Shown: positions 1-6,263 of the stretch, in pieces
Numbering within the stretch: the stretch's first letter is position 1
How the letters are laid out: every line of letters starts with the position of its first letter
NCBI GenBank assembly: GCA_034006985.1
Contig: JAVERT010000034.1
Span: forward strand, 1 to 18,640
From: Gudongella sp034006985
GTDB taxonomy: Bacteria; Bacillota; Clostridia; Tissierellales; Tissierellaceae
Direction: 5' to 3'
DNA length: 18,640 nt
Notes under the pieces: generated by a model
Told to the model about the DNA's origin: nothing
Database searches by the model: none
The model's input: only the letters and a program-made list of their open reading frames with translations
Made by a program: the position numbers and the translations under genes

Positions 1-320
1 CCTATCGCCAGGATCATCGACACGACGGTGCCGAGCTGGTACCTCCTATCCTGCGGAAGCTCCGCAGCGGACACGATTTTACCTTTGGAGATCTTGTTAT
101 CCACCGCCTGGTGGTAGAATGTGTCGTTGACGAGCTTACCGATCAGGATGGCCATGACGACCGATGCGGCCAGCATGAACGGGAGGTACGCCTCCGGTGT
201 AACGATTGTGTTGACGTCTATCATTTTTGTAGCCTCCAGTATGATGAGGATCGAGACCAGCGCCCATATCCCCCTGCCCACCTGCATCCAGGGGGACAGG
301 AGCAGGGCGATGAGCCTCAT
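1..320 (-). CDS. Multi-pass membrane protein, partial (C-terminus beyond window edge)
   Basis: I translated this by hand from the ATG at 320, and it stays open to the window edge (106 codons). The ATG overlaps the stop of the preceding surface-protein gene as ATGA, so the two are probably translationally coupled. The product has hydrophobic stretches at about residues 17-32 (GIWALVSILIILEA) and 47-64 (LPFMLAASVVMAILIG), and a third begins at about residue 97 (YQLGTVVSMILAIG). It is therefore a polytopic membrane protein with short charged loops. I do not recognise a family. A holin-like lysis role or a partner of the upstream membrane-anchored protein are both possible, but neither is shown by the sequence. 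Reading frame and start are well supported; function is unknown. Confidence 0.7.
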   Translation of the reverse strand, partial: MRLIALLLSPWMQVGRGIWALVSILIILEATKMIDVNTIVTPEAYLPFMLAASVVMAILIGKLVNDTFYHQAVDNKISKGKIVSAAELPQDRRYQLGTVVSMILAI

Positions 321-1348
321 TCCTTTTTCACCACCCCGATCTTCGGGATCGTGATCTTGCCTGTGTACACAGCCCAAAGGAACACTCCGATGAGGAAGAC
401 CGCGATGATGATCGCGCACTGTCCGAGCGCTGTGCTCCAGAACGCGGGGGCAGGTGCCGCCGATTCAATGGCCGTGATGGTCGTGTCTGCGACGATGGCG
501 GTGCTGAAGTCCCAATCCCAGCCTGCATAGCCTGCAGGGACGGATGCGGGCCTGATGGCCTCGTCGCCGTGCGCCACGGTCTCGGTGAGGAATACAGTCT
601 CATCTGCGCCGTAGACGAAGAGCACTTTGTATACCTCGGCTGCGAACCCCGCGGAGAACACTGTGTTCCCTGTGAACTCGTAATCCGCGGTGTAGGTCGC
701 TCCGTCCGCATCGGTCCAGCCGAGGAACCTAAAGGCATCCTTGACGGGATCTGCGGGGACGCTCAGCGTCCCGGTGCTCTCGGTCGTCCCGGTCGCCACG
801 GTGACGCCCTCGACGACCCACTTCACGGCGAAGATCTCACTCCATGTCGCGCTGTAAGTCGCGTCTGCGGTCACGGTCTCGGCGACAGTCGGGGACCATC
901 CTCCGAAGGTGTAACCCGATTTCGTCGGGTCCACGGGTGCGACGATCGCGTCGCCGTAGCCGTATGTGCCCGTGGATATGACGGTCTCCCCGTCCACGAA
1001 CTGGACGGTGTACTCAACGTCGGATATGATCGCATCGAAGACGGTGGCCGCCTCGGAGGACAGCGTCACGGTGGAGCCTGCTCCGACCGTGATGGCCGTT
1101 CCGTGGTACTGCCACCCGTCCATCTGCTTGCCTTCGGGCAGGTCTAGACCGAGCTCCTCGATGGATTTGAGGACCACGGTCGCCGACGTGCCGGTGAAGG
1201 AGTATGTCGTATCCGCTACGACGTACTGTATCTCGTATGTCTCGCCCACCGCGTCGACGTCATCGGAACCATTCATGAGAACGGCACCTCCGACGCAGAC
1301 CAGAAGGGCGAGCATAACAGCGAATATTCCTGTTTTGTTTAGTGACAA
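317..1348 (-). CDS. Membrane-anchored surface protein with Flg_new (Listeria-Bacteroides) repeats
   Basis: The product is about 343 residues. It begins with a short basic n-region (SLNK) and a hydrophobic segment (TGIFAVMLALLVCVGGAVLM), a signal peptide or signal anchor. Three to four beta-rich repeats follow with the Flg_new/InlB_B signature: YTVQFVDG, then SGYTFGGW; a second ends FRFLGWTDADG and a third is YKVLFVYG. A C-terminal transmembrane helix (AIIIAVFLIGVFLWAVY) and a basic tail (KITIPKIGVVKKE) put the repeats outside the cell or virion. I chose the TTG start at 1348 because GAGGTGAT, a full match to the archaeal anti-SD, sits at optimal distance; the ATG at 1363 is the alternative. 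Such repeats are common in surface proteins of gut archaea and bacteria, so an adhesin, a superinfection-exclusion factor or a host-derived moron gene are all possible. It heads its own unit, with a promoter-like motif at 1386-1400. Confidence 0.85.
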   Translation of the reverse strand: MSLNKTGIFAVMLALLVCVGGAVLMNGSDDVDAVGETYEIQYVVADTTYSFTGTSATVVLKSIEELGLDLPEGKQMDGWQYHGTAITVGAGSTVTLSSEAATVFDAIISDVEYTVQFVDGETVISTGTYGYGDAIVAPVDPTKSGYTFGGWSPTVAETVTADATYSATWSEIFAVKWVVEGVTVATGTTESTGTLSVPADPVKDAFRFLGWTDADGATYTADYEFTGNTVFSAGFAAEVYKVLFVYGADETVFLTETVAHGDEAIRPASVPAGYAGWDWDFSTAIVADTTITAIESAAPAPAFWSTALGQCAIIIAVFLIGVFLWAVYTGKITIPKIGVVKKE

Positions 1349-1351
1349 GTT

Positions 1352-1359
1352 ATCACCTC
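1352..1359 (-). promoter_or_regulatory. Ribosome-binding site GAGGTGAT
   Basis: On the minus strand the eight bases GAGGTGAT lie three bases before the TTG at 1348. They match the complement of the usual archaeal 16S rRNA 3' end. The spacing (seven bases from GAGG to TTG) favours TTG at 1348 over the ATG at 1363, which lies upstream of this site. Confidence 0.7.
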
Positions 1360-1385
1360 GCATAACTATCAGGTGCGCACCCTAA

Positions 1386-1400
1386 TGTAATCACAATAAA
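1386..1400 (-). promoter_or_regulatory. Promoter-like motif TTTATTGTGATTACA
   Basis: The minus strand reads TTTATTGTGATTACA here, in the gap between the small gene at 1411-1827 and the surface-protein gene. The same pattern occurs in three other gaps, at 8952-8966, 11350-11364 and 13484-13498. It lies 37 bases before the TTG start at 1348 and 22 before the ATG at 1363, which fits a TATA element followed by a short leader. The shared TGATTA half could instead be an operator. Confidence 0.5.
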
Positions 1401-1410
1401 AGTTTGACGT

Positions 1411-1827
1411 TTACGGCATGGTCGGGAGCTCGGGCACGTCCACGGAGAATGTGGATGCCAATGCGGACACTGCCTCGTTCCACTGGTCGAGTGCGGTGAT
1501 GTACGCGGACCACAGCGCCACGGACAGCTCGTCGGCCGTTCTTTTGCTCCTGTAGGCGACGTTGTAGAGATCGTCCGTCCTGCGGTGCTGCGCGTTCCTG
1601 AAGATCCTGTGCAGGGGCTCCGTCCACGGTTCCCCTCCGGGCACGTTTCCGGCCTGCACCTGCTCGTGTTCTCCGAGTTCGAACCATATTCCGTCATAGG
1701 TCCATGTGATGTTCCCATTCTCGTCTTCCGGGTTCTGCACTATGTCATAATGCACCCAGCACCCTGTAGGGCCTGCGATGTGCTCCGCAGGTCTTGCCGT
1801 TCCGTTTATTCCTTCTATCGTTTTCAT
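1411..1827 (-). CDS. Small acidic protein, possible tail-fibre assembly chaperone, coupled to RT
   Basis: This 138-residue protein starts at ATG 1827, which overlaps the reverse transcriptase stop as ATGA, so it is co-translated with the DGR. I do not recognise a firm family. The N-terminal half (GCWVHYDIVQNPEDENGNITWTYDG is a beta-type segment around residues 22-46) resembles a small fibre-binding domain. The C-terminus has a helix with WSAYITALDQW and ends in a proline-rich tail (VPELPTMP), a layout typical of phage tail assembly chaperones. Its acidic, mixed composition does not fit the basic four-helix Avd accessory protein of other DGRs. A chaperone that folds or attaches the diversified fibre is the most attractive reading, but it rests on pattern similarity alone. 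The stop is TAA. Confidence 0.75.
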   Translation of the reverse strand: MKTIEGINGTARPAEHIAGPTGCWVHYDIVQNPEDENGNITWTYDGIWFELGEHEQVQAGNVPGGEPWTEPLHRIFRNAQHRRTDDLYNVAYRSKRTADELSVALWSAYITALDQWNEAVSALASTFSVDVPELPTMP

Positions 1828-2840
1828 GATGTCACCATCCTGTCGACTACGTAAATGGTTTTACTAGCCAATCTGTGGCCGTCGCAGTGCATCAGGCATC
1901 CCCGATACGACGACAGACAGCCCAGGTCATGGCAGTCGAGCTTCATCCCTTCGCCGATCTTCGAGATCAGCCTTCCGATGGAACGGACCAGACGCTTCTT
2001 CGTCCTCTTCCTGATGAGGCAGAATGAACGAAAGGTGCGGTATCCGACGAAGTCGACCCCTCTGTCCTCCACAGGGAAAACCTGCCAGTTCTTCTTCAGG
2101 ACGAGGCCCCACGGATCGATGAACTCCGATATCCTCCGTCTCACGCGATGCAGCCACTTCTTAGACCATCCGAGGACGATCATGTCGTCCATGTAGCGCA
2201 GATAGTATGCGCAGTGGTAGTCCTCTTTGAGATAATGGTCCAGATCGGAGAGGTAGAAGTTGGCTAAGAACTGCGATGTGTAGTTGCCTATGGGGATGCC
2301 CGGATACGGATACTCGTAGATGATGCGGCCGAACAGCCACAGGACATCCTCGTCCTTGATGCGTCTGCGGAGCTTCTGCATGAGCACGTCCTTATCGATG
2401 CTCGGGAAGAACTTCCGGACGTCCATCTTCAGGCAGTATTTGGCGTTGTCATTGCGGAGGTATTTCTTGAGCGTGGCGAGTGCCTGATGGCTTCCTCTTC
2501 CCGGAAGCGCGGCGTATGTCTGCGATATGAGGTTCTTCATGATGATAGGCTCCACGACCTGCATGATCGCCCAATGCACTATACGGTCGGGGAAGAACGG
2601 CAGATCTGCGACGTCCCTGTCCTTGCCGTTCTCATGCACGACGAACATCCGATACTCCGAGGAATGGAACGTCTTATGGATCAGCATCTTCTGTATATCG
2701 CGCAGATACGGTTCGGGATCCTTATCTATCTTCCTGACCTCCGACCTGCATGTCTTGCCCTTGCGTGCGTTAGTGTAGGCGCGCTTGATGTTCTCCATCG
2801 AGATCACGTCCTTCCACAGATTGCCTGCTCTTTTTGTCAT
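1824..2840 (-). CDS. Diversity-generating retroelement reverse transcriptase
   Basis: This 338-residue reverse transcriptase copies the template-repeat RNA into mutagenised cDNA. Visible motifs are RT2/3 LKMDVRKFFPSID (about 137-149, catalytic D140), IGNYTSQ (184-190), the YMDD active site (216-219), VDFVGYR (262-268) and a C-terminal thumb segment SSYRGCLMHC. The IGxxxSQ motif in place of the QGxxxSP of group II intron RTs is the hallmark of DGR enzymes. There is no maturase or endonuclease domain and the length is normal for the family. I kept ATG 2840 because LWK...NIKRAYTNARKGK is the expected N-terminus, although only a weak AAGG lies upstream. It follows the template repeat by 129 bases and shares an ATGA overlap with the next gene. 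Identification as a DGR RT is secure. Confidence 0.96.
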   Translation of the reverse strand: MTKRAGNLWKDVISMENIKRAYTNARKGKTCRSEVRKIDKDPEPYLRDIQKMLIHKTFHSSEYRMFVVHENGKDRDVADLPFFPDRIVHWAIMQVVEPIIMKNLISQTYAALPGRGSHQALATLKKYLRNDNAKYCLKMDVRKFFPSIDKDVLMQKLRRRIKDEDVLWLFGRIIYEYPYPGIPIGNYTSQFLANFYLSDLDHYLKEDYHCAYYLRYMDDMIVLGWSKKWLHRVRRRISEFIDPWGLVLKKNWQVFPVEDRGVDFVGYRTFRSFCLIRKRTKKRLVRSIGRLISKIGEGMKLDCHDLGCLSSYRGCLMHCDGHRLASKTIYVVDRMVTS

Positions 2841-2910
2841 TGTTTCGCCTTTAGCCTATTTCCGACCTTTCCCTATCAGCGGTACTAAGACGGTTTCGTT
2901 TTGTTCTGTT

Positions 2911-2958
2911 TCACCGAGGGGTGAGGTCACATTGGAGTGTAAGTTCGGGATTCCTCCC
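2911..2958 (-). ncRNA. Two stem-loops in the TR-RT spacer (probable part of the template RNA)
   Basis: Minus-strand RNA just downstream of the template repeat can form GGGA-GGAA-TCCC (2947-2958; the loop GGAA is of the GNRA type) and TCACC-CCTC-GGTGA (2911-2924). In the well-studied BPP-1 DGR, the spacer between the repeat and the RT gene is part of the functional RNA used for priming. The stems here are short (4 and 5 bp), so the fold is only suggestive. Confidence 0.35.
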
Positions 2959-2969
2959 AGGCTACATGT

Positions 2970-3084
2970 CAGGCGCGCCCCAATATTCGTATTGGAATTG
3001 GACAGATCATTATTAGCATTCAAGTACGAGGGACCGGCATTCCCATTGGACGCATTGTCCGAATTGCCACCCACGTGCCCAAGC
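2970..3084 (-). repeat. DGR template repeat (TR)
   Basis: This 115-base segment is nearly identical to 3237-3348 at the end of the fibre gene. Read on the minus strand in the fibre frame it contains ten AAT codons where the fibre gene mostly has other codons, the usual design of a DGR template because AAY codons give the widest amino-acid range when adenines are mutated. Fifteen of the 16 substitutions between the copies are at TR adenines (A to G 10, A to T 3, A to C 2). TR is three bases longer, with AATAATGAT facing GGTGAT. The shared GC-rich 3' end GGGGCGCGCCTG would act as the initiation-of-homing region. The repeat itself is not expected to be mutated or translated. Confidence 0.95.
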
Positions 3085-3196
3085 CATAAGACCTAAGCGC
3101 AAATTTCCAGCGTGACCTATCCGCCCTTGCGGGCTGGACTGTGATGTTGGAAGCGGTTTCAAGTAGTTTGGAAAAATGTTTTTAGCCTACCTGTTA

Positions 3197-3216
3197 ACCG
3201 CGCGAGGACGCGCGGT
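3197..3216 (-). other. GC-rich hairpin/cruciform at the DGR target
   Basis: The minus strand reads ACCGCGCG, loop TCCT, CGCGCGGT: a perfect 8-bp stem with a four-base loop that begins within the fibre stop codon, about 20 bases past the end of the variable repeat. In BPP-1 a hairpin or cruciform of about this stem and loop size just downstream of the variable repeat is needed for efficient retrohoming. No T-run follows directly (TTAACAGG), which argues against a terminator. Confidence 0.75.
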
Positions 3217-6200
3217 CAGTCATTGAACACAAAGGCCAGGCGCGCCCCACGATACGCACTGGAAGCGGACAGATCACCAGCATCCAAGCACGAGGGACCG
3301 GCATACCCATTGGACGCACCGTCCGAATAGCCACCCACGCGCCCAAGCGTTTCGCTGGTGGGGAACCACTGACCATCGCATAGTCCGACCGCATTGGACC
3401 CTCCGTTGTCCGCGTTGCCGAGACCCCAGTTAAGATCACCCTGCAGGATGGTCTTCGAGTATCCGGACTGCGAGCTGTTCGCTTCGATATTCACCTTGTT
3501 GGATGAATTGTCCGTAGGAATCGCGTTCTGTCCTGCGTAGTAAGTTCCACCGTTGCCGTAGAAGTCGTCGATGAACTGATACTGCGATCCCCACCAATCC
3601 TCAAGGAGGAACTTCATAGCTGAGGATGTTCCGGAGACATCTCCCGCGAACGGACCCATGGCATTCGTCACTCCTGTAGTGTTGGATCCGTAGGCGTGAC
3701 CTCCCTGTCCGATCTTCCTCTGACCGTCGAATGATTTCGCTGCGAAGAAGCAAATGTCCCTGATCAACCTCCACTGGTGATAATTCCAAAGCATCCAGTT
3801 CGTTCCGTTCGCCTGTGCCTGTGTTCTGAACACCGCCCTGGTCTGCGACTTCGTCGGCAATACTCCCGACAGGGACATGAGCTTTGATCCGGAGACGTAT
3901 CCGTTGTAGACACCGAGCGCGAGGTTGTCGTACTCCACGCCGCCGATGGTGTGCGCGTGAGCCGTGCCCTCGCTCGCTTTGTCGGAGATCGTGAGCTTGC
4001 CGCTCTCCCCTTTGGTGTAGACCTTCGGGATGACGAGCATGGTGTTCTTCGTAGTGATGTCCGAGGCGTTGCCGTCCTCGTCGAGGGCGAGGTTGTCCGG
4101 GTCGAGTATCTTGGAGATCGAACCGTCGGTGTTGAACGTTGCGTAGTACATCTTCTTGAGGAGCTTGTTCACCCTGAATCCCCAGGATCCGACGGTCGTG
4201 ACCGTTCCGAGTGTCGCTCTTGTGTTGCTGAGAGGTGTGAAGCCTGCCGCATCATCTCCGTAGGTGAAGCATCCCGTGGGGTCGGTCTGCATAGTCGTGG
4301 AGTTGAGCGACATCGTGAACTTGAACCCGAAGTTGAGCACCAGCGACGCGGTGTACGATCCTCCCGCTTCCGCAGTGATCGTCACGGGGTCGCACGTCGC
4401 ACCCGTCGGCAGGTCAGTTTGTATGGTGTAGATCCCGACGTCGTTCAGCATGAGGTTGGCCACGCCCGAGCTGTTGGTCGTTCCCGTCACCGTATCAGTG
4501 CCGTTGGTCGCCGTGATCGTCCTTCCGGACTGGAAGCCCGACGAGGACGAATCCGTCACCGTCACGGCCACCGTGGGCTTGGTCTGAAGCGTGAAGCTCT
4601 TGCTGTAGACATTGTTCTTCACGGCCGTGAGGCTCTGCGACGCAGGTGTGAGGTATCCGTTCGGTGCGACCACCGAGACGAGATAGTCATCCTCGACGAG
4701 CTCGAGCACGGCAACTCCCGAGGAGTTCGTGTAGGCCGTGACTGTCGAATCTCCGACCGCACGCACGAGAAGACCGCTTGCTGCAGCAGAAGGTGTGACC
4801 GTGACAGTCAGGACGGGCTTCGCATCCAGTGCGAAGGTCTTCGAATAGGTCTGTCCTGCGACAGCCACCTGCGACTGCGATGCAGGTGCGAAATACCCCG
4901 AAGGGGTGTCGCATGTGATCGTCCAAGATCCTGCAGGCAGTGAGAGCACACAGGTTCCGTCTGCTCCGGTTGTCCCGGTGACAGGTGAAAGGCCTGTCGC
5001 GGTTGCCGTGATGGTCCTTCCTGCCCTGACGGCAGTGGGAGTGACGGAGACAGAGACCTGCGCCTCTTCGTAGAGATCGTATGTATGAGAGTAGCTCTGA
5101 CCGGCAATAGGTGTCAAGGGATAGTTCGCAGGTATGACATAACCTGCAGGTGCGTCACATGATATGACGTATGCTGTGCCTGCCATGAGCGTCAATGTTG
5201 CGGTTCCGTCTGCTCCTGTCGTACCTGTGACCGGAGTTCCGCTTGAAGGTGTTGCTGTGATCGTCCTTCCTGCCTGATAACCTGCAGAGCTCTGATCCAC
5301 GACGGTTATCGCCACTGTGGGCTCGTCAAGGATCGTGAACGACTTCGTGTACACTCCGCCGGCAACAGCACTGACCGATGCACTCGAAGGTGACACTCCC
5401 TGACCTGTCGGATAATCGACGGTTATGGTGTAGTCTGCGATCTCGAGGACGATGAGAACAGATCCGTCTGCTCCTGTCGTGCCCGTGACCGTCTCTCCCT
5501 CGTCGGGAGTGCATGTGACTAGCCTTCCTGCTTTGTCCGTCCCCGTGCATGTGACCGTGAGCTTCGGCGCCTCGTAGCACGTCGCGGAGAGTGAGGTGCT
5601 CGTGTCCTGTATCGTCACGACAGACGATGCAGGCGTGATGGTGAAGTCGGCCTTGGACAGCGCCACGGTATAGGTCATTCCCTGCTTGACCCCGAGCGTG
5701 GCCTTGCCATCTGCATCCGTCGAGCCTGTGACTGCCGTTCCCGTCGTAGGTGTGGCCACGACGCTGATGCCCGAGAGCACAGGTGTACCGGCTGATGCCG
5801 TCACACTCACGTTGAGATAGAAGTCCACGCCTCCGCCCCCTGCTCCGAATGTGGAGACGACATGTCCCGTCTGCGCTCCCTTGATCCCGGTCGCGATGCA
5901 GTTCAGCATGATCGAGGGCTTGTCGCCGTCAGCGACGAGCGTGACCTTCCCCGAAGCGCTCACCGACAGTGCGGTGATCTGCGCATCCGCGAGTGCTTCT
6001 CTGGTGCTCCCGTCCGGAGCATCGGGTCCGATGATCGGTGTCGCTATGCCTGCGACGTCCGCGACCGTCACCTCCGCGGTGTACGGCCCCGTTCCTGTCC
6101 ATGCCGTCGCCGGGACCGTGAACGCCACCGTAGTGTCTGGTATGATGGAGCCCGGGAGCTCCGCATCGCTGTTCAGTATCGGGACATCTCCCGCCGCGCT

Positions 6201-6263
6201 CGCCTGGACGCTTCCCTTGATCGGGCCGTCCACTGTCAATCCGTTGTACTCTTTCTTGCTCAT
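3216..6263 (-). CDS. DGR-diversified fibre/receptor-binding protein (Ig-like repeats plus C-type lectin domain)
   Basis: This 1015-residue protein starts at ATG 6263, overlapping the previous fibre gene as ATGA. Residues 1-145 are an N-terminal region containing GDVPILNSDAELPGSIIP, a motif shared with the neighbouring fibre. Residues 150-645 hold about six beta-sandwich repeats of 80-85 residues (recurring GRTITAT, VTGTTGADGT, PxGYxxPA and AGQxYSxTF), probably a stalk. Residues 646-1015 form a C-type-lectin/formylglycine-enzyme-like domain ending YRGARLAFVF, the usual fold of DGR targets. The variable repeat covers about residues 972-1009. Altered positions are R975, Y979, G982, Y987, C992, D994, G996, A1000, S1002, A1003, Y1004 and R1005. 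It probably forms the exposed tip that binds the host surface. No signal peptide is visible, consistent with a virion protein. Confidence 0.95.
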   Translation of the reverse strand: MSKKEYNGLTVDGPIKGSVQASAAGDVPILNSDAELPGSIIPDTTVAFTVPATAWTGTGPYTAEVTVADVAGIATPIIGPDAPDGSTREALADAQITALSVSASGKVTLVADGDKPSIMLNCIATGIKGAQTGHVVSTFGAGGGGVDFYLNVSVTASAGTPVLSGISVVATPTTGTAVTGSTDADGKATLGVKQGMTYTVALSKADFTITPASSVVTIQDTSTSLSATCYEAPKLTVTCTGTDKAGRLVTCTPDEGETVTGTTGADGSVLIVLEIADYTITVDYPTGQGVSPSSASVSAVAGGVYTKSFTILDEPTVAITVVDQSSAGYQAGRTITATPSSGTPVTGTTGADGTATLTLMAGTAYVISCDAPAGYVIPANYPLTPIAGQSYSHTYDLYEEAQVSVSVTPTAVRAGRTITATATGLSPVTGTTGADGTCVLSLPAGSWTITCDTPSGYFAPASQSQVAVAGQTYSKTFALDAKPVLTVTVTPSAAASGLLVRAVGDSTVTAYTNSSGVAVLELVEDDYLVSVVAPNGYLTPASQSLTAVKNNVYSKSFTLQTKPTVAVTVTDSSSSGFQSGRTITATNGTDTVTGTTNSSGVANLMLNDVGIYTIQTDLPTGATCDPVTITAEAGGSYTASLVLNFGFKFTMSLNSTTMQTDPTGCFTYGDDAAGFTPLSNTRATLGTVTTVGSWGFRVNKLLKKMYYATFNTDGSISKILDPDNLALDEDGNASDITTKNTMLVIPKVYTKGESGKLTISDKASEGTAHAHTIGGVEYDNLALGVYNGYVSGSKLMSLSGVLPTKSQTRAVFRTQAQANGTNWMLWNYHQWRLIRDICFFAAKSFDGQRKIGQGGHAYGSNTTGVTNAMGPFAGDVSGTSSAMKFLLEDWWGSQYQFIDDFYGNGGTYYAGQNAIPTDNSSNKVNIEANSSQSGYSKTILQGDLNWGLGNADNGGSNAVGLCDGQWFPTSETLGRVGGYSDGASNGYAGPSCLDAGDLSASSAYRGARLAFVFND
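3237..3348 (-). repeat. DGR variable repeat (VR)
   Basis: This 112-base segment inside the 3' end of the fibre gene matches the template repeat at 2970-3084. The shared block starts at GCTTGG and ends at GGGGCGCGCCTG on the minus strand, and similarity stops abruptly at both ends. All but one of the substitutions sit where TR has adenine. The exception is ATT in TR facing CGT here, at the last variable codon, where the middle T became G. One AAT codon of TR is absent. An unmutated AAT codon (N985) remains, showing that mutagenesis is not complete at every site. Confidence 0.95.

Larger units (their letters stand above)
2841..3215. other. Non-coding DGR core between target gene and RT
   Basis: This is the only stretch above 300 bases without a gene. 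On the minus strand it holds, in order, most of the stop-codon hairpin (3197-3216), about 110 bases of unassigned sequence with a short GC-rich hairpin near 3121-3134, the template repeat (2970-3084), and a 129-base spacer with two small stem-loops before the RT start. A frame through the template repeat stays open for 72 codons, but it matches the variable repeat only inside the repeat and is best read as the non-coding template transcript. No TGATTA promoter motif was found here, so the template RNA may come from read-through of the fibre transcript. Confidence 0.8.

Noticed and set aside
1824..2840. RT considered as a group II intron or retron enzyme
   Set aside because: IGNYTSQ motif, lack of maturase/endonuclease domains and adjacent TR/VR pair fit a DGR and not the others.
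2856..3074. 72-codon minus-strand frame through the template repeat
   Set aside because: It matches the fibre tip only within TR, begins at a GTG inside it and continues into unrelated sequence; better explained as the non-coding DGR template.
3121..3134. Short hairpin GCCC-TTGC-GGGC between the fibre gene and TR
   Set aside because: Only a 4-bp stem with alternative pairings; too weak to call as an element.
3198..3215. GC hairpin as an intrinsic terminator of the fibre gene
   Set aside because: No T-run follows; archaeal termination needs one. Location at the end of VR fits the DGR target hairpin better.
3194..3439. 81-codon minus-strand frame overlapping the variable repeat
   Set aside because: Out of frame with the fibre gene and would be disrupted by VR mutagenesis.
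3951..4943. Plus-strand open frame of 330 codons opposite the diversified fibre gene
   Set aside because: Low-complexity RRG/RRC/HR-rich product typical of antisense shadows of Ser/Thr/Val-rich repeats; no start signal.
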